Source: Sphingobacteriaceae bacterium (GTDB lineage Bacteria; Bacteroidota; Bacteroidia; B-17B0; Aurantibacillaceae). Taken from it: a stretch of DNA of 9,515 nt. This document shows positions 7,777 through 9,515 of the stretch, one piece after another. The notes below the pieces were generated by a model. The model saw nothing but the letters and a program-made list of their open reading frames with translations. It made no database searches and was not told where the DNA came from. Every line of letters starts with the position of its first letter. Within the stretch, counting starts at the first letter, position 1. The position numbers and the translations under genes were made by a program. The stretch lies in the NCBI GenBank assembly GCA_025360355.1, contig JANYCL010000274.1, positions 1-9,515 on the forward strand, written 5' to 3'.

Positions 7777-7825
7777 GTTTTCGTGTGATAAACTTAAATT
7801 TAAAGAACTTTTTAGTACGGGGCTG

Positions 7826-7857
7826 CAAATATAAAAGGTTAATTCTCTAACGCAAAA
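7826..7857 (-). promoter_or_regulatory. Bacteroidota-type promoter for tRNA-Lys
   Basis: On the minus strand TTTTG (7853-7857) is followed after exactly 19 bases by TATATTTG (7826-7833), a full match to the -33 TTTG / -7 TAnnTTTG pattern of the primary sigma factor in Bacteroidota. The transcript would start about 75 bases before the mature tRNA. The pattern and spacing are seen directly; activity is inferred. Confidence 0.7.
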
Positions 7858-7921
7858 TTATTTTCAATAATATTTTTAACACTTTTCTTCCCCATACATT
7901 TTCAATACATTTATCCTTGTA

Positions 7922-8383
7922 ATGTCATTTGTACCTGAAATACGACTCCTTAAAGGATTCTGCACTCTTAATTTTGGGCAAAGTCCCGACAATACAGAGG
8001 CGCTTTTTGGTGCGCCTGATGAAACGCAATCGCTTATTGACGACATACTTGACACATCTTCTTTTGTTATGCATTATTGGAGTAAAGGTTTTTCGTTGTT
8101 CTTTGATGTTAATAACAATAAGTCGCTGCATATTGTTGAGGTTGACAATGCTGATACAGTTTTATTCGAAAAAAAGGTTTTTAGTCTGAAAGAAGCTGAA
8201 CTTGTTGAATTACTAAAAACAAACGGCTTTAAATTAAGCGACTCGGAGAAACACGAATGGGGCGAAAAACGACTAAGTTTTGATGAAGCCGGTCTAGATT
8301 GTTATTATGAGAATGGAAAACTGAGCACTATCAGTTTTAGTTTAGTGCAAGGCAACGAAAATTTCAGATATTTCCCTAATTAA
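7922..8383 (+). CDS. Hypothetical protein, 153 residues, two related beta-rich halves
   Basis: ATG at 7922, TAA at 8381-8383. There is no signal peptide or membrane segment, so it is probably cytoplasmic. I do not recognise the family. The N-terminal part has a GQSPDNTEALFGAPDE segment, a pattern that recurs in small beta-rich proteins of the SmpA type and in some immunity-like proteins, but that alone is not diagnostic. Two segments resemble each other: residues about 55-76 (KGFSLFFDVNNNKSLHIVEV) and about 123-142 (AGLDCYYENGKLSTISFS), each a G-x-x-x-aromatic-aromatic-acidic stretch followed by N-x-K and an I-rich strand. This suggests an internal duplication. The start lies three bases after TATCCTTG (7912-7919), a near match to a -7 box, so the message would be leaderless or nearly so if that box is used. 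It ends 30 bases before kdnA on the same strand; co-transcription is possible but a functional link is not shown. Confidence 0.85.
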   Translation: MSFVPEIRLLKGFCTLNFGQSPDNTEALFGAPDETQSLIDDILDTSSFVMHYWSKGFSLFFDVNNNKSLHIVEVDNADTVLFEKKVFSLKEAELVELLKTNGFKLSDSEKHEWGEKRLSFDEAGLDCYYENGKLSTISFSLVQGNENFRYFPN

Positions 8384-8390
8384 TTCTAAT

Positions 8391-8398
8391 TATCTTTG
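8391..8398 (+). promoter_or_regulatory. Candidate -7 box (TATCTTTG) before kdnA
   Basis: TATCTTTG fits TAnnTTTG exactly and ends 15 bases before the kdnA ATG, so kdnA may have its own short-leader transcript. No TTG lies at the expected 19-21 base distance upstream, so the promoter may be weak or chance. The A-rich stretch after it (AAAAATAAATTATC) is a usual translation-start context in this phylum, without a Shine-Dalgarno. Confidence 0.45.
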
Positions 8399-8413
8399 TA
8401 AAAATAAATTATC

Positions 8414-9515
8414 ATGCCAGGAAGAGAATTATTTGGCGCCGAAGAGCGCAAAGAAGTAAACGATGTAATGGAGACAGGAATTTTGTTCCGCTACAACCAC
8501 GACGCACTTCGTAATAACCATTGGAAAGCAAAAGATTTTGAAGCAGAGGTAAAAAAGATCACCAATGCGAAATATGCTCATGCCATGAGTAGCGGTTCAA
8601 CTGCAATTGCAACAGCTCTTGCTGCAAGCGGAATTGGTGCAGGTGATGAAGTTATTGTTCCTCCATTCACATTTATGGCAACAATTGAAGCTGTTCTTTT
8701 TATTGGAGCACTTCCTGTATTTGCAGAAATTGATGAAACACTTTGCTTAAGTGCAGAAGGAATAAAAAAAGCTTGCACGCCAAAAACAAAAGCGGTTTGT
8801 TTAGTACACATGTGTGGCGGTATGGCTGAAATGGATAGCATAATGGCCGTTATAAAAGAAAAGAAATTAATTTTAGTTGAAGATGCCGGACAAGCATTTG
8901 CATCTTCTTATAAAGGAACATTCACAGGTTTATTTGGAACAGCAGGAAGTTTTTCTTTCGACTTTTTTAAAATTGCAACTGCCGGCGAAGGTGGAGTTTT
9001 AGTTACCAATAGCGAACACATTTATAAAAAAGCAGACGTATATAGTGATCACGGGCACAATCACGTTGGAGAAAAACGCGGCATGGAACAACATCCGTAT
9101 TTAGGATTTAATTATCGTATTGGTGAATTAAATGCAGCGGTTGGTGTTGCACAAACCCGAAAAGTTCCCGGCATCAAAGAAAAAAATCGCAAACACAAAC
9201 AGTTTTTAGTTGATGCTTTATCAAACACTCCCGGAATTGGTTTCGCTCGTTTAGCTGACCCCGCAGGAGATTCAGCAACCTTCTTAAATATTTTAATGCC
9301 CGATCCTGAAACTGCAAAACGCACCGTTGCCGAATTTAATGCAGCAGGCGTTGGTGGTTTTGACTATTGGTTCACTAACATGTATCATTTCATCAATCAG
9401 TGGGATCACATTAAAGAAATGCGTACCGTTTCTAAATTAGCGGTTCAGGTATTAGGAGCGCCGCAAGATTATAAAACCATGCAATTGCCAACATCACAAA
9501 ATGTAATTGGCCGAT
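8414..9515 (+). CDS. kdnA: 8-amino-3,8-dideoxy-manno-octulosonate (Kdo8N) transaminase KdnA, partial at right edge
   Basis: Open from ATG at 8414 to the right edge: 367 codons, probably missing only a few dozen residues. It is a PLP-dependent aminotransferase of the DegT/DnrJ/EryC1/StrS superfamily. KdnA moves an amino group from glutamate to C8 of oxidised Kdo, after the partner dehydrogenase KdnB, in the cytoplasm; the product replaces Kdo in lipopolysaccharide. Seen in the sequence: phosphate-binding SSGST (59-63), GDEVIVPPFTF (77-87), cofactor-ring Asp157 in EDAGQA, and Schiff-base Lys186 in SFDFFKIATAGEGG, with SDHGHNHVG and NYRIGELNAAVG further on. The start MPGRELFGAEE, the FRYN segment (25-28), VHMCG (131-135) and GFDYWFTNMYHF match KdnA of Shewanella as I remember it, better than generic sugar aminotransferases. 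No kdnB is seen; it could lie beyond the edge. A different sugar substrate is the main alternative. Confidence 0.85.
   Translation, partial: MPGRELFGAEERKEVNDVMETGILFRYNHDALRNNHWKAKDFEAEVKKITNAKYAHAMSSGSTAIATALAASGIGAGDEVIVPPFTFMATIEAVLFIGALPVFAEIDETLCLSAEGIKKACTPKTKAVCLVHMCGGMAEMDSIMAVIKEKKLILVEDAGQAFASSYKGTFTGLFGTAGSFSFDFFKIATAGEGGVLVTNSEHIYKKADVYSDHGHNHVGEKRGMEQHPYLGFNYRIGELNAAVGVAQTRKVPGIKEKNRKHKQFLVDALSNTPGIGFARLADPAGDSATFLNILMPDPETAKRTVAEFNAAGVGGFDYWFTNMYHFINQWDHIKEMRTVSKLAVQVLGAPQDYKTMQLPTSQNVIGR

Noticed and set aside
8578..8841. Minus-strand open frame inside kdnA
   Set aside because: Lies wholly antisense to a well-conserved aminotransferase frame with its catalytic motifs intact.

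Overview
The window looks like chromosomal DNA of a member of the Bacteroidota (class Bacteroidia or a close relative; I cannot name the genus). The DNA is AT-rich and the starts lack Shine-Dalgarno sequences, having A/T-rich leaders instead. Promoter-like sites match the TTTG / TAnnTTTG pattern of that phylum. The left part encodes a very large secreted protein with BNR-type beta-propeller repeats, PKD domains and Ig-like repeats, a typical Bacteroidota type IX secretion cargo layout.

Minus strand, right to left: a tRNA-Lys(UUU) gene with its own strong promoter and a clear intrinsic terminator (7634-7857); an 800-residue exported protein (5105-7507) whose middle is about 97 unbroken Ala-Ala-Asp-Lys-x pentads between two TPR-like segments; and a multidomain surface or secreted protein that starts at 4907 and runs off the left edge, with 1635 codons visible. 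This last gene has no stop in the window and fills positions 1-4907.

Plus strand, from 7922: a 153-residue protein of unknown function that seems to consist of two related beta-rich halves. It is followed 30 bases later by an aminotransferase of the DegT/DnrJ/EryC1 superfamily that I recognise as KdnA, which makes 8-amino-Kdo for lipopolysaccharide. KdnA runs off the right edge close to its natural end. The two plus-strand genes are transcribed away from the tRNA.

A common theme is the cell envelope: a large exported adhesin-like or enzyme-like protein, an exported rod-like protein and a lipopolysaccharide sugar-modifying enzyme. No mobile element, CRISPR array or defence system is visible. 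The most unusual object is the pentad rod: 484 residues with no break in register, encoded by varied synonymous codons, which points to selection on the protein rather than a simple recent DNA expansion. There is no gene-free stretch over 300 bases; the three intergenic gaps (4908-5104, 7508-7672 and 7746-7921) are described through the sites found in them.
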